A stretch of 20,876 nt of DNA from a virus, in IMG/VR virus record IMGVR_UViG_3300025818_000241, positions 1-20,876 of that record. One strand, given 5' to 3'. The notes under the pieces were generated by a model. The model made no database searches, was not told where the DNA came from, and saw nothing but the letters and a program-made list of their open reading frames with translations. Both the position numbers and the translations under genes were made by a program. This document shows positions 1 through 7,467 of the stretch, in pieces (positions within the stretch are counted from its first letter, which is position 1; each line of letters opens with the position of its first letter).

Positions 1-1
1 A

Positions 2-982
2 CCCGCCAATAGACCTGACTATGAGGTAGGGTGGCCTAGAGCCGTGCAGACCGGCGTTGCGATTCTGGGCGCGTGCGCGTTCGGCGCTGTCGCACTCAGC
101 TACGGCTACGGTTTTGGCGGTGGTGGGCGAGCGGAGAGTTATCCGCACCAGCAGAGTGCGGTCAATCCCGTCACTGTGTGGCCCGACAACGAACCCGCTA
201 ACCTGACTTCCATCTATGGGTCGTGCTCAACGGCGGGTGATGGGGTGTTGGTTGATGGCTCTCAGTTGCAGTTTGACTATTCAGGGGCAGGTGGTTCAGA
301 CTGCTCAACGGGGTGGTCGTTTGGAGCTAAGTGGGCTGGGGATTCTGTAAAAATCACCACATCAGATGGATCGCGGTACGGCTCCGCTATTGTAAAGACA
401 CTATACAACGGGGACGGGTCGGGCTGGAACGGCTTAGCCAATGACGATGATTGGGCGACCGACCAAGACAGTCTCTATATGAGGATGATATTCAAGATCC
501 ACACGGGTTTTGATTTTCACTCAGGTGGAGACAAGCTGTGGTATTGGGGAGAGGGTGGAGCGAGTGGTTCGGACTTTTTTGTTCAAGCCTTCGACGCGAC
601 AAACAATAAGTTCGTACTCCGTATCATCAATCAATCTGGCGATTGTGAGGATTGCGGCGAGTTCCGTTTTCACAACGACAGCCTCTCGACCGGCGAATGG
701 CATACGCTGGAAATATTCACGCGAAACCAGAGCGCAGTCGGTGCGGACGACGGCGGTCTCAGGGTTTGGATTGACGATGTAGAACGAGAGTGGTCGAGTT
801 TCGCAGCAACCGCGAGTGGCACCCCAGAGACAAAGGATTCTATTGCATGGTACGCGGCGACTTCAGCGACGACACAATTCAGTGGGGTGCAGATGTTTTG
901 GTACTATGGCGGTTCAGGTGAATCAAAGGTGCAGGACGACTCCATCAGTGTCAGTGAGTTCTACCTGACAGGGAGTAACTGA
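2..982 (+). CDS. Concanavalin/LamG-like virion or appendage protein, 5' end cut by window
   Basis: The reading frame is open to the left edge, so the true start may lie outside the window; a GTG at 44 is the first in-window start and would give 312 residues. From that GTG, residues 5-24 are hydrophobic (VAILGACAFGAVALSYGYGF). The rest is beta-rich, with few charges and many Ser, Gly, Asp and aromatic residues. Residues about 145-270 (LYMRMIFKI, KLWYW, then GEWHTLEIF and LRVWIDDV) look like the jelly-roll sandwich of LamG or polysaccharide-lyase-type concanavalin folds, which bind or cut glycans. Cysteines occur as GSCS, DCST and CEDC and could form disulfides. It heads a row of beta-rich genes just before the terminase, so a receptor-binding or decorating role on the virion is inferred. 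A catalytic function cannot be read from the sequence. The DNA looks richer in A+T than the head genes downstream. Confidence 0.7.
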   Translation, partial: PANRPDYEVGWPRAVQTGVAILGACAFGAVALSYGYGFGGGGRAESYPHQQSAVNPVTVWPDNEPANLTSIYGSCSTAGDGVLVDGSQLQFDYSGAGGSDCSTGWSFGAKWAGDSVKITTSDGSRYGSAIVKTLYNGDGSGWNGLANDDDWATDQDSLYMRMIFKIHTGFDFHSGGDKLWYWGEGGASGSDFFVQAFDATNNKFVLRIINQSGDCEDCGEFRFHNDSLSTGEWHTLEIFTRNQSAVGADDGGLRVWIDDVEREWSSFAATASGTPETKDSIAWYAATSATTQFSGVQMFWYYGGSGESKVQDDSISVSEFYLTGSN

Positions 983-1671
983 TGGCTGTTGCATACGACA
1001 CTGACGTGGCATGGACGAGTGCCGCGGCAACCAGTACCTCACAAGCCCTGACGCTAGGTGCGTCTGCCACGGTTTTGTATATCGGGCAGATAGCGGACGC
1101 CTCAAGTTTTACAAACCCCAACCCGACCTCAATTCAGTACAACAGTGTGGCGGTAAGCACGACCCCAATTATTCAGTTTGAGACAAACCGTGCTATCCGT
1201 ATCTGGAGACTCATTAGTCCAGACACGGGGTCGTCGTACAACATTGACATCTCATGGACCGGCTCATATACGGGGAAATGGTTTGCATTTTCCGTTAGTG
1301 GGACCGACACGTCATCGCCAGACGGTTCCAGTAGCTACCAGAACGACAACGGCGCCAGCGTCACCAGCCTGTCCACTACGGTAACATCCGCAGTTGACGA
1401 TATGGTGGTCAGTCTCGTGAATGCGAATGGCCCACCGGGGAACCTCACCACTACGGGCTCAGACGGGACAGAGCAACTTGAGGCCGATCTTTCAAGTGTC
1501 GCTCTCCAGATCCAGAGTGCTGCGGGGGCCTCAAGCGTTACGATGGCAACCACTTGGGTAGGGGCGCAAGGGGCTGCGATGGTGGCGTTTAACATCAACC
1601 AGCCAGCAGCAGCCTCCGGTGGTGGTCTGCAGCTAGTCGGTGGCGCAGGACTCGTAGGATCAAATGGATAA
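982..1671 (+). CDS. Beta-sandwich phage structural protein, probable appendage
   Basis: The ATG overlaps the preceding TGA by one base (TGATG), which suggests translational coupling. The 229-residue product is almost entirely alternating polar and hydrophobic beta segments rich in Ser, Thr, Ala and Gly, with no membrane segment and no Cys. Segments such as YNIDISWTG and MVVSLVNANG are typical of Ig-like or jelly-roll virion proteins, and the Gly-rich C terminus (GGGLQLVGGAGLVGSNG) resembles the flexible tail often seen at the end of such proteins. No enzyme motif is seen. Position between the lectin-like gene and two further beta-rich genes makes a receptor-binding or tail-decorating role likely. 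I do not recognise a precise family. Confidence 0.7.
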   Translation: MAVAYDTDVAWTSAAATSTSQALTLGASATVLYIGQIADASSFTNPNPTSIQYNSVAVSTTPIIQFETNRAIRIWRLISPDTGSSYNIDISWTGSYTGKWFAFSVSGTDTSSPDGSSSYQNDNGASVTSLSTTVTSAVDDMVVSLVNANGPPGNLTTTGSDGTEQLEADLSSVALQIQSAAGASSVTMATTWVGAQGAAMVAFNINQPAAASGGGLQLVGGAGLVGSNG

Positions 1672-1705
1672 CACACGCTGGACAACAGCAAACAGGAGAT
1701 AGGAG

Positions 1706-2647
1706 ATGCTTAACCTTGGTGTAGTCCAGCAGGACGCAACCATTTACGTGCCGGTCCCGACGCGGGGCGCTGACGGTGGCAATGTTGCGCCTTCCGGCAC
1801 AATCACGCAGGCCGATTTCACGATCACCTATGTGACTGCCGCGTCCTCTACTGTGCTGACTCTGGACGCGAGCACGATCACATGGTCCGCATCCCTCGAC
1901 AGCATCGCCGGTAAGAACCGCGTAAGTGTGGACCTGTCGAACGATACGGACCTCCAGAACGCTGGCGGCTTCTACGAGCTATGGTGGGAATCGGACGCGA
2001 CGGTTGACTCCATCACGCCAGTCGAGTGCCTCGCGGTCTGGACGTTGGAGACGGACACCCAGAAGGCCCTCCGCACGTTCAACTCTGCCGCGTTCATCAC
2101 GGACACGGTCACGACCACGACGAGCAACACCACGACGGCGGTGAACCTCACGGACTTCCTCGACGCACAGGCCCCTGACAACAGCACCACGGGCGAACTC
2201 TGGCTCTGGCAGGACAGCACGGGCGAGCTCGAGTATTTCCGTGTGCAGTCCATGACTAGCCTTGTGGCTACTGTCGAGGCGTGGCCCGCAGGAGGAGCCT
2301 TGAGCGCGGCTGTAGCGGCTTCAGACAAGCTCTGGCGCGTCGGGTACGTGGATGTGAACACCGCAGCGATCTCAGACGACATTGTGGCAGCGGACAACTG
2401 GGAAGAGTTCGCGAGCGCGATTGTCACAGGCATCGCAGGCGCAACAAGCCTATCCACTACAACGTGCTCGTCGGACCTGACTTCGTACGCCGACGATGAG
2501 CTGATCGGTCGGACCATCATCTTCACCAGCGGAACCGCCGCGGGTCAGGCGGCTAGGGTCACAGATTATGCAAACACGAACGGGGTGTTGACGTTCACCG
2601 CCATAACGACGGCACCGCTGCAGAATGACATTTTCGTGGTTGTGTAA
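1706..2647 (+). CDS. Phage structural protein, probable baseplate or appendage component
   Basis: The start is set by a purine-rich Shine-Dalgarno (caggagataggag) just before the ATG. The 313 residues begin with a short beta domain of about 110 residues (VVQQDATIYVPVPT, ADFTITYVT, FYELWWESDA) of a kind common in phage virion proteins that describe attachment of appendages. Residues about 140-205 hold WLWQDSTGELEYFRV, and the C-terminal 90 residues (SLSTTTCSSDL, GRTIIFTSGTAAGQAARVTDY, LQNDIFVVV) match a small beta module I have seen repeatedly in tail proteins, where a change in surface such as GTAAGQ is followed by an ending like D.FVVV. Function in binding or assembly is inferred from this and from the neighbours. 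No catalytic residues are evident. Confidence 0.72.
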   Translation: MLNLGVVQQDATIYVPVPTRGADGGNVAPSGTITQADFTITYVTAASSTVLTLDASTITWSASLDSIAGKNRVSVDLSNDTDLQNAGGFYELWWESDATVDSITPVECLAVWTLETDTQKALRTFNSAAFITDTVTTTTSNTTTAVNLTDFLDAQAPDNSTTGELWLWQDSTGELEYFRVQSMTSLVATVEAWPAGGALSAAVAASDKLWRVGYVDVNTAAISDDIVAADNWEEFASAIVTGIAGATSLSTTTCSSDLTSYADDELIGRTIIFTSGTAAGQAARVTDYANTNGVLTFTAITTAPLQNDIFVVV

Positions 2648-2649
2648 CG

Positions 2650-3288
2650 ATGCTTGGTTCAGCCTTTAGCTACCGAGGAATCGACCTCGTAACGTCGGCT
2701 GTCAGTGGCTCGGCGGTTGTTGAGAACACTTCCACGAACACCGGAAGCAACACAAATACCTTCGCATGGACGGGGCAGTCGTGGACATCACCGGCCAGCC
2801 CCACCGAGTTGACAGGTATTCGTGTGCAACTGAGTGCGAGCGGCGTTACGCCCGTTGGATTGGTGCGGATAGCGGTCTACGCGGAATCGAGCGATCTGCC
2901 CACAGGAGCGTCTCTAGTCGCATCTCCGTTCTATGCTGTGGACGGGCTCACGACCGTAACGGACTATTACTTCCCACTGGTGGGATGGACGCCAGCCGCG
3001 AGCACGAAGTATGTATTCCTGCTGGAGCCATACGATGTCTTCAGCGACAGCTCAAGCTCTATCAGTTGGAGGAGCAACTCAACGTCGGCTTACGCGGATG
3101 GTGTGCTGGTGGCGCCACTGGACCTCGCACCGCTCGCCAAAGACAGGTACGCCAGCCAGATCACGGCGGCGACCGGTTCGGCCTATGCTTCCGAGGATAT
3201 GCAGTTCACCGTCTATGCCGCAGGCGGCAGCGGCTCTAACGAAGCAAATATCACAAGAGTATCACTCGGAACCACCCTTTCTCTCTAG
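2650..3288 (+). CDS. Jelly-roll-like phage structural protein
   Basis: The gene starts two bases after the stop of its upstream neighbour without a clear ribosome binding site, so coupled translation is likely. The 212-residue product is beta-rich with the order expected of a carbohydrate-binding or jelly-roll-type sandwich: ELTGIRVQLSASG, GLVRIAVYAES, TDYYFPLVGW, TKYVFLLEPY, then SSSISWRSNST and a last strand MQFTVYAAGG. No Cys and no membrane segment are present. The pattern (estimate of an observed change, then property strands such as VRIAVY) resembles extracellular lectin-like modules found in phage and bacterial surface proteins. A role on the virion surface is inferred; I cannot name a family with certainty. 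Confidence 0.7.
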   Translation: MLGSAFSYRGIDLVTSAVSGSAVVENTSTNTGSNTNTFAWTGQSWTSPASPTELTGIRVQLSASGVTPVGLVRIAVYAESSDLPTGASLVASPFYAVDGLTTVTDYYFPLVGWTPAASTKYVFLLEPYDVFSDSSSSISWRSNSTSAYADGVLVAPLDLAPLAKDRYASQITAATGSAYASEDMQFTVYAAGGSGSNEANITRVSLGTTLSL

Positions 3289-3296
3289 GAACATCA

Positions 3297-3533
3297 ATGT
3301 CGAATTTCACGATGGGTGTCCGGGGCGTTGAAGTCCTCGATACGACCCCGAACAGCAACCTCGGCTACACGGCCCGTGGCGTCTACATGGACGTTTCCGG
3401 CGATATCACCTTCATCATGGAGGACGGCACGACAGGAACCCTCTACTCGATGGCGGCGGGAGTCTGGCATCCTATACGGTACACGGGGATCAGCGCCATC
3501 ACGACCGCACAGGGCGTCACGGTCGGTAAGTAA
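3297..3533 (+). CDS. Small spike-base-like phage protein (RCAP_Rcc01079 type)
   Basis: This 78-residue protein has its Shine-Dalgarno (agga) overlapping the stop of the gene before and ends directly against the terminase ATG. Its second half follows a widespread small phage pattern: RGVYMDVSGDITFIMEDG, then a Thr-Gly turn, then AAGVWHPIRYTGI and a short C-terminal strand ending VTVGK. That pattern is known from the spike base protein of the Rhodobacter gene transfer agent and from many tailed phages, where a small beta barrel sits at the foot of a spike or fibre. The assignment to that family is from memory of the pattern, not from a search. It fits the beta-rich appendage genes just upstream, which it may help attach. 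Confidence 0.7.
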   Translation: MSNFTMGVRGVEVLDTTPNSNLGYTARGVYMDVSGDITFIMEDGTTGTLYSMAAGVWHPIRYTGISAITTAQGVTVGK

Positions 3534-5003
3534 ATGTCGTCCAACCCACTCGAACCGTTTATCGAACGATACGGCGCACACCAAGGCGGCCTCGGTATTC
3601 TGCTGTTTGCCCACGAGATCCTCGGGATCACGATGGACAAGTGGCAGATCGATCTCCTGTTCCAGTTCGGGGAGGGGAACCGTGGTATCTCCGTCGCGGC
3701 CTGTCACGGGCCGGGTAAGACCGCGGCTGCCGCGGTGTGTATCGTGTACAGCTTGATTTTCAGGTTTCCGCTCCGGGCTGTAGCGACGGCGCCCTCTCGG
3801 GGGCAGATCGAGGGCGCGATGATGTCCGAGATCGTCAAGTGGATCTCCAAACTGCCCCCGGAGCTTGCGAACCTGCTCGAGGTCAAGTCGATGTCGGTCA
3901 CGCTCAAGGCGGCACCGAAGCGGAGCTACTTCGAGGCCCGTACGGCGCGTCCGGAGAACCCGGAGGCGCTACAGGGCATCCACGAGGATGAGGGCTACGT
4001 CTTCCTGCTCGTGGACGAGGCTTCTGGTGTACACGAGAAGATCTTCGAGTCCGCCGGTGGGTCCATGTCCGGTGAGAACTGCCAGACGATGCTCCTGTCG
4101 AACCCGACTCGGACGTCCGGGTTCTTCTTCGATACGCACCACAAGGACGCGGACAACTGGTTCACGATCAAGATCTCCCACGCGGACTCCACGCGCGTCA
4201 CGGACGCGTTCGTGGAGGAGATGCGGCGCCGGTACGGGGAAGACTCGAACACGTTCAGGGTTCGTGCCCTGGGGCAGTTCCCCCGTTCCGACTTGGACGC
4301 TCTCATCCCGTTCGAAGTCGTACAGGCCTCCCGGGAACGCGACATCCATGTCCCGAAGCACCTCTCGGAGGTCTGGGGCGTCGACGTCGCGCGTTTTGGG
4401 GACGACAGCACGGTCGTGGTCCGCCGGAACAACATCGCGGTGTCCCCGGACATCAAGGTCTGGGACCAACTCGACACGATGGCGACGTCCAACCGTATCC
4501 TGCGGCTCTACAAGGACACTCCGGACTCTCAGAAGCCCGAAGAGATCCTCGTGGATGTCATCGGCATGGGCGCAGCCGTCGTGGACCGTCTGAGCGAACT
4601 GGGCCTGCCTGTGAGGGGCATCAACGTCGCCGAGACGTCGTCCTTCAGCGAGACGTACCGGAATCTGCGTACGGAACTCTGGTTCGAGGCCCGGCAGTGG
4701 CTCGAGAGCCGGGATCACGTACTCCCGAACTGCGACGGCACGTGTCGGGACCGGTTGACCTGCGTCCACGAGCGTCTGGCCGCAGAATTGACGACCCTGA
4801 AGTACGATGTGACCTCCGGGGGGAAATTCCTCGCGGAGTCGAAGCGGGATCTGAAGAAACGGGGGTACAAGAGCCCCGACATCGCGGATGCGTTCGTGCT
4901 GACCTTCGCCGGCGCCCCCGCGACTCTGATACATGGCTCGAACGACGGCTGGGGCGCCTTCGGGTGGAATCAGCCCATTTCACGTAACAGGATGGTGGTG
5001 TGA
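3534..5003 (+). CDS. terL: Terminase large subunit (DNA-packaging ATPase and nuclease)
   Basis: This is the packaging motor: an ATPase that pumps DNA through the portal and a nuclease that cuts the concatemer. In its 489 residues the ATPase domain shows a Walker A at 58-63 (HGPGKT), a Walker B at 157-162 (FLLVDE) and a coupling motif SNPTR at 189-193. The RNase H-like nuclease domain begins WGVDVARFGDD at 281-291, with acidic residues at D284, D341 (LVDVIG) and the DIADAF motif at 449-454. Length and order fit the family. Residues 400-412 hold three Cys and a His in a loop not usual in the family. The ATG directly follows the stop of the spike-base gene. No small terminase is recognisable in the window. 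The product acts at the portal vertex. Confidence 0.96.
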   Translation: MSSNPLEPFIERYGAHQGGLGILLFAHEILGITMDKWQIDLLFQFGEGNRGISVAACHGPGKTAAAAVCIVYSLIFRFPLRAVATAPSRGQIEGAMMSEIVKWISKLPPELANLLEVKSMSVTLKAAPKRSYFEARTARPENPEALQGIHEDEGYVFLLVDEASGVHEKIFESAGGSMSGENCQTMLLSNPTRTSGFFFDTHHKDADNWFTIKISHADSTRVTDAFVEEMRRRYGEDSNTFRVRALGQFPRSDLDALIPFEVVQASRERDIHVPKHLSEVWGVDVARFGDDSTVVVRRNNIAVSPDIKVWDQLDTMATSNRILRLYKDTPDSQKPEEILVDVIGMGAAVVDRLSELGLPVRGINVAETSSFSETYRNLRTELWFEARQWLESRDHVLPNCDGTCRDRLTCVHERLAAELTTLKYDVTSGGKFLAESKRDLKKRGYKSPDIADAFVLTFAGAPATLIHGSNDGWGAFGWNQPISRNRMVV

Positions 5004-7132
5004 TGGCCGAGATCAACGACGTCGTGGACCTACTGCCTCCGGAGGACTCTGGGTCTATGCTCGACCCGGTCGATTCGCTGGCGGATGACATCCAGACGAT
5101 CGTCACACAGGCGATCGAAGAAGCGAAGCAGCACTTCGAGGAGAACATCGAACCGGACATGGCCGAGGCCACGGATTACTACTACGGTCGCGCCGTGGGG
5201 GATCTGAAGGGCGAAACAGGTCGGTCCAAGGTCATCAGCACTGATGTCCGCGATGCAACGCTCGACCAGATCCCGGACCTGCTCGAAATCTTCATGGGGT
5301 CGGATTCCGTCGTCGAATTCAAGCCGAAGCACGCCTCCAAGCGTGAGCAGGCGGAACAGGCGACGGACATGGTTAACTACGTCTTCTACGAGGACAATCC
5401 GGGCTTCCTGATCCTGAACTCCGTCCTGAAGGATGCTGGTGTCCGCCGTCTCGCGTACGTCAAGTGGGGTTGGAAGGAAGGGGACCGCGTCAAGGGTCAG
5501 TCGATGTCCGGACTGGCCGAGGACGAACTCCTCTTCTTGCAGGCGCAGGGAGTCGAGTTCGTCATCGTCGGCGAGGGTGAGGATACTGTCATGGGTCCGG
5601 AAGGACCGATGCCCACCCCGACGTACGACATCGAAGTCCAGTACCGGGATGAGGGCCGGGTCGTCGTTGAGGCCTTGCCGCCAGAAGAGGTCTTCTGGAC
5701 CCCGGAGGCCCGTGACTTCCGTACCGCGCCGCTCGTCGTCCATCACCGCGAGGTACCGGTTGACGAGGTGCTCGCGATGGGTTATACGATGGACGAGATC
5801 GAGGACTTCCTTGGGTCGGACTCGGATACGTCTTCGGAGTCCCTTCGGTGGTCCCGGCAGATCTACAGCGGCGTGGACGGGTCGGGGAACTCGACCAGTG
5901 TCAACGACGCGACGGAGGCATTGGACCCCTCCCAGCGCCCGGTGCTGTTCGCGGAGGCCTACGCCCTCGTCGACACGGACGAGGACGGGATGGGCGAGCT
6001 TCGCATGTTCCACTGCATCGGGAAGACGTACCACATCCTGAACGGGGGCGGATTCGGCGAACTCGTTGACGAGGTCCCGATCGCGGTCTTCACGCCGGAT
6101 CCGGAACCGCACACGATCCCCGGGCTGTCGAACTTCGACTACCTCAAGGAAGTCCAGAAGGTCAAATCCCAGATCCAGCGCGGCCAGTTGAACTCGCTCG
6201 CGCAGTCGATCGAACACCAGATGGTCGTTTCCCAGTCGGAGGTTAACCTCCGGGACCTGATCTCGCCGGAGATCTCCGGACTGATCCGTGTCCGCCGGGA
6301 CGTCAACGCCGTACGCGAGATCAAGCACCAGTTCGTCGGTGGGGACACCTTGCCGGTCCTCGAGTATTACGACCAGATCCGGGCGGACCGGACGGGCCGG
6401 GCGGGGCCGCGCGAAGGACTCAACGCGAACATCCTCCAGAGCACGGACAAGGACGCGGTCCAGAACACCATCTCGAAGTCGCAGCAGAGGATCCGGATGG
6501 TGGCTCGTGTCTACGCCGAGACGGGCTTCAAGCACCTCTTCAAGGGGATCTACCGCCTGCTCGTGGAGAACCAGCGCCGCGAACGGTATATCAAGCTCCG
6601 CGGGACGTACGTGACCGTCGATCCGCGTTCGTGGGACGCGGACATGGATGTTTCCGTGAACGTTGGGTTGGGTGGCGGCTCTGTGAGCTCGAAGATTCAG
6701 AACCTCCTGTTGCAGGCCGAGAAACAGGAGATGCACATGCAGATGGGCTCTCCTCTGGTCTCGTTCGCCGAACTGCGGACGACGTACGGCAAGATCGCCG
6801 ACCTGATGGGGTACAGGGACACCGATCAGTTCTGGAGGCCGTGGGACGCCCCGCAGCAGCAGATGTACGAGCAGCAGCAGGCGGAGGCCGCTAAGAACGC
6901 GGAGAAGGACCCCGCGCAGCGTGTCGTGGACGTCGAGGAGACCAAGGTCCAGTTGGACGCCATCCAGCAACAGAAGGAGATGGAACTAAAGGAACTCGAC
7001 ATCCGCCTGAAGGACGAACGGGAGCGAGAGAAGATGGCCCGGGAATTCGCCCTGAAGGAAACCGAGATGGAACTCAAGTACCGCGTGGAACTGGAGAAGA
7101 TCGACGCGAAGCCATCTACACCGGAGGCGTAA
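5003..7132 (+). CDS. Portal protein, P22-like long type
   Basis: Portal proteins form the dodecameric ring at one head vertex through which DNA enters and leaves. The 709-residue length, an N-terminal helical part with a DYYYGR segment, a central wing and stem, and a long helical C terminus match the P22-type portals of podoviruses. Recognisable parts are the early SKVISTDVRDATLDQIPDLL, the RRLAYVKWGW strand, PEEVFWTPEARDF and a stem region around NFDYLKEVQKVKSQIQRGQ. The last 80 residues are highly charged coiled coil (repeated Lys, Glu, Leu), the place of the P22 barrel. I prefer ATG 5003, which overlaps the terminase TGA (TGATG), to the GTG at 5000. It lies between terminase and scaffold, as expected. 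Confidence 0.93.
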   Translation: MAEINDVVDLLPPEDSGSMLDPVDSLADDIQTIVTQAIEEAKQHFEENIEPDMAEATDYYYGRAVGDLKGETGRSKVISTDVRDATLDQIPDLLEIFMGSDSVVEFKPKHASKREQAEQATDMVNYVFYEDNPGFLILNSVLKDAGVRRLAYVKWGWKEGDRVKGQSMSGLAEDELLFLQAQGVEFVIVGEGEDTVMGPEGPMPTPTYDIEVQYRDEGRVVVEALPPEEVFWTPEARDFRTAPLVVHHREVPVDEVLAMGYTMDEIEDFLGSDSDTSSESLRWSRQIYSGVDGSGNSTSVNDATEALDPSQRPVLFAEAYALVDTDEDGMGELRMFHCIGKTYHILNGGGFGELVDEVPIAVFTPDPEPHTIPGLSNFDYLKEVQKVKSQIQRGQLNSLAQSIEHQMVVSQSEVNLRDLISPEISGLIRVRRDVNAVREIKHQFVGGDTLPVLEYYDQIRADRTGRAGPREGLNANILQSTDKDAVQNTISKSQQRIRMVARVYAETGFKHLFKGIYRLLVENQRRERYIKLRGTYVTVDPRSWDADMDVSVNVGLGGGSVSSKIQNLLLQAEKQEMHMQMGSPLVSFAELRTTYGKIADLMGYRDTDQFWRPWDAPQQQMYEQQQAEAAKNAEKDPAQRVVDVEETKVQLDAIQQQKEMELKELDIRLKDEREREKMAREFALKETEMELKYRVELEKIDAKPSTPEA

Positions 7133-7431
7133 TGCAGGACCCCACACAGAATTACCTCGACCTCGCGGAGATCGCGCGGCTCGGGGAGGAAATGGAGCGT
7201 GTCCTCAAATCGGACGCCTTCAAGGCGGGGATGACCCTCGCCCGCGCTCGGCTTTTCGAGGAATGGACCCGTGCGGTCAGCCCGAAGATCCGTGAGCGCC
7301 TGCACGCAGAGCAGCGTGCCCTTGACCGCGTACTGGACGCGTTCAAGACCATCGACGAAGAGGGAGTAGTGGCTCGGGAAGCTAGACGCCGAATCGACGA
7401 GTCGTACACAGACTTGTCAGAAGAGGAATAG
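7132..7431 (+). CDS. Small helical head-module protein, function unknown
   Basis: The ATG overlaps the portal stop by one base (TAATG). The 99-residue product is almost wholly alpha-helical, with heptad-like Leu/Ala spacing and mixed charge: LAEIARLGEEMERVL, then ARARLFEEWTRAV, RERLHAEQRALDRVLDAF and an acidic end DLSEEE. It has no Cys, signal or membrane segment. Small helical proteins in this place between portal and scaffold are common in podoviruses, and could help packaging, portal assembly or scaffolding; none of these can be shown here. It is not a convincing small terminase, as no helix-turn-helix is visible. Confidence 0.78.
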   Translation: MQDPTQNYLDLAEIARLGEEMERVLKSDAFKAGMTLARARLFEEWTRAVSPKIRERLHAEQRALDRVLDAFKTIDEEGVVAREARRRIDESYTDLSEEE

Positions 7432-7467
7432 TCCGAGGGCACCTTTCTCTGATACCTTGGAGCCAAC

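Noticed and set aside
3969-4934. Antisense open frame opposite the terminase
   Set aside because: It overlaps clear terminase motifs and shows only biased composition.
5030-6970. Long antisense open frame (646 codons) opposite the portal gene
   Set aside because: It is the mirror of a G/C-rich coding frame; it has low-complexity Arg, Leu and Val content, no family pattern, and lies against a clear portal.
7132-7431. The 99-residue helical protein as small terminase
   Set aside because: No helix-turn-helix or oligomer core is visible and its position after the portal is unusual for that role.
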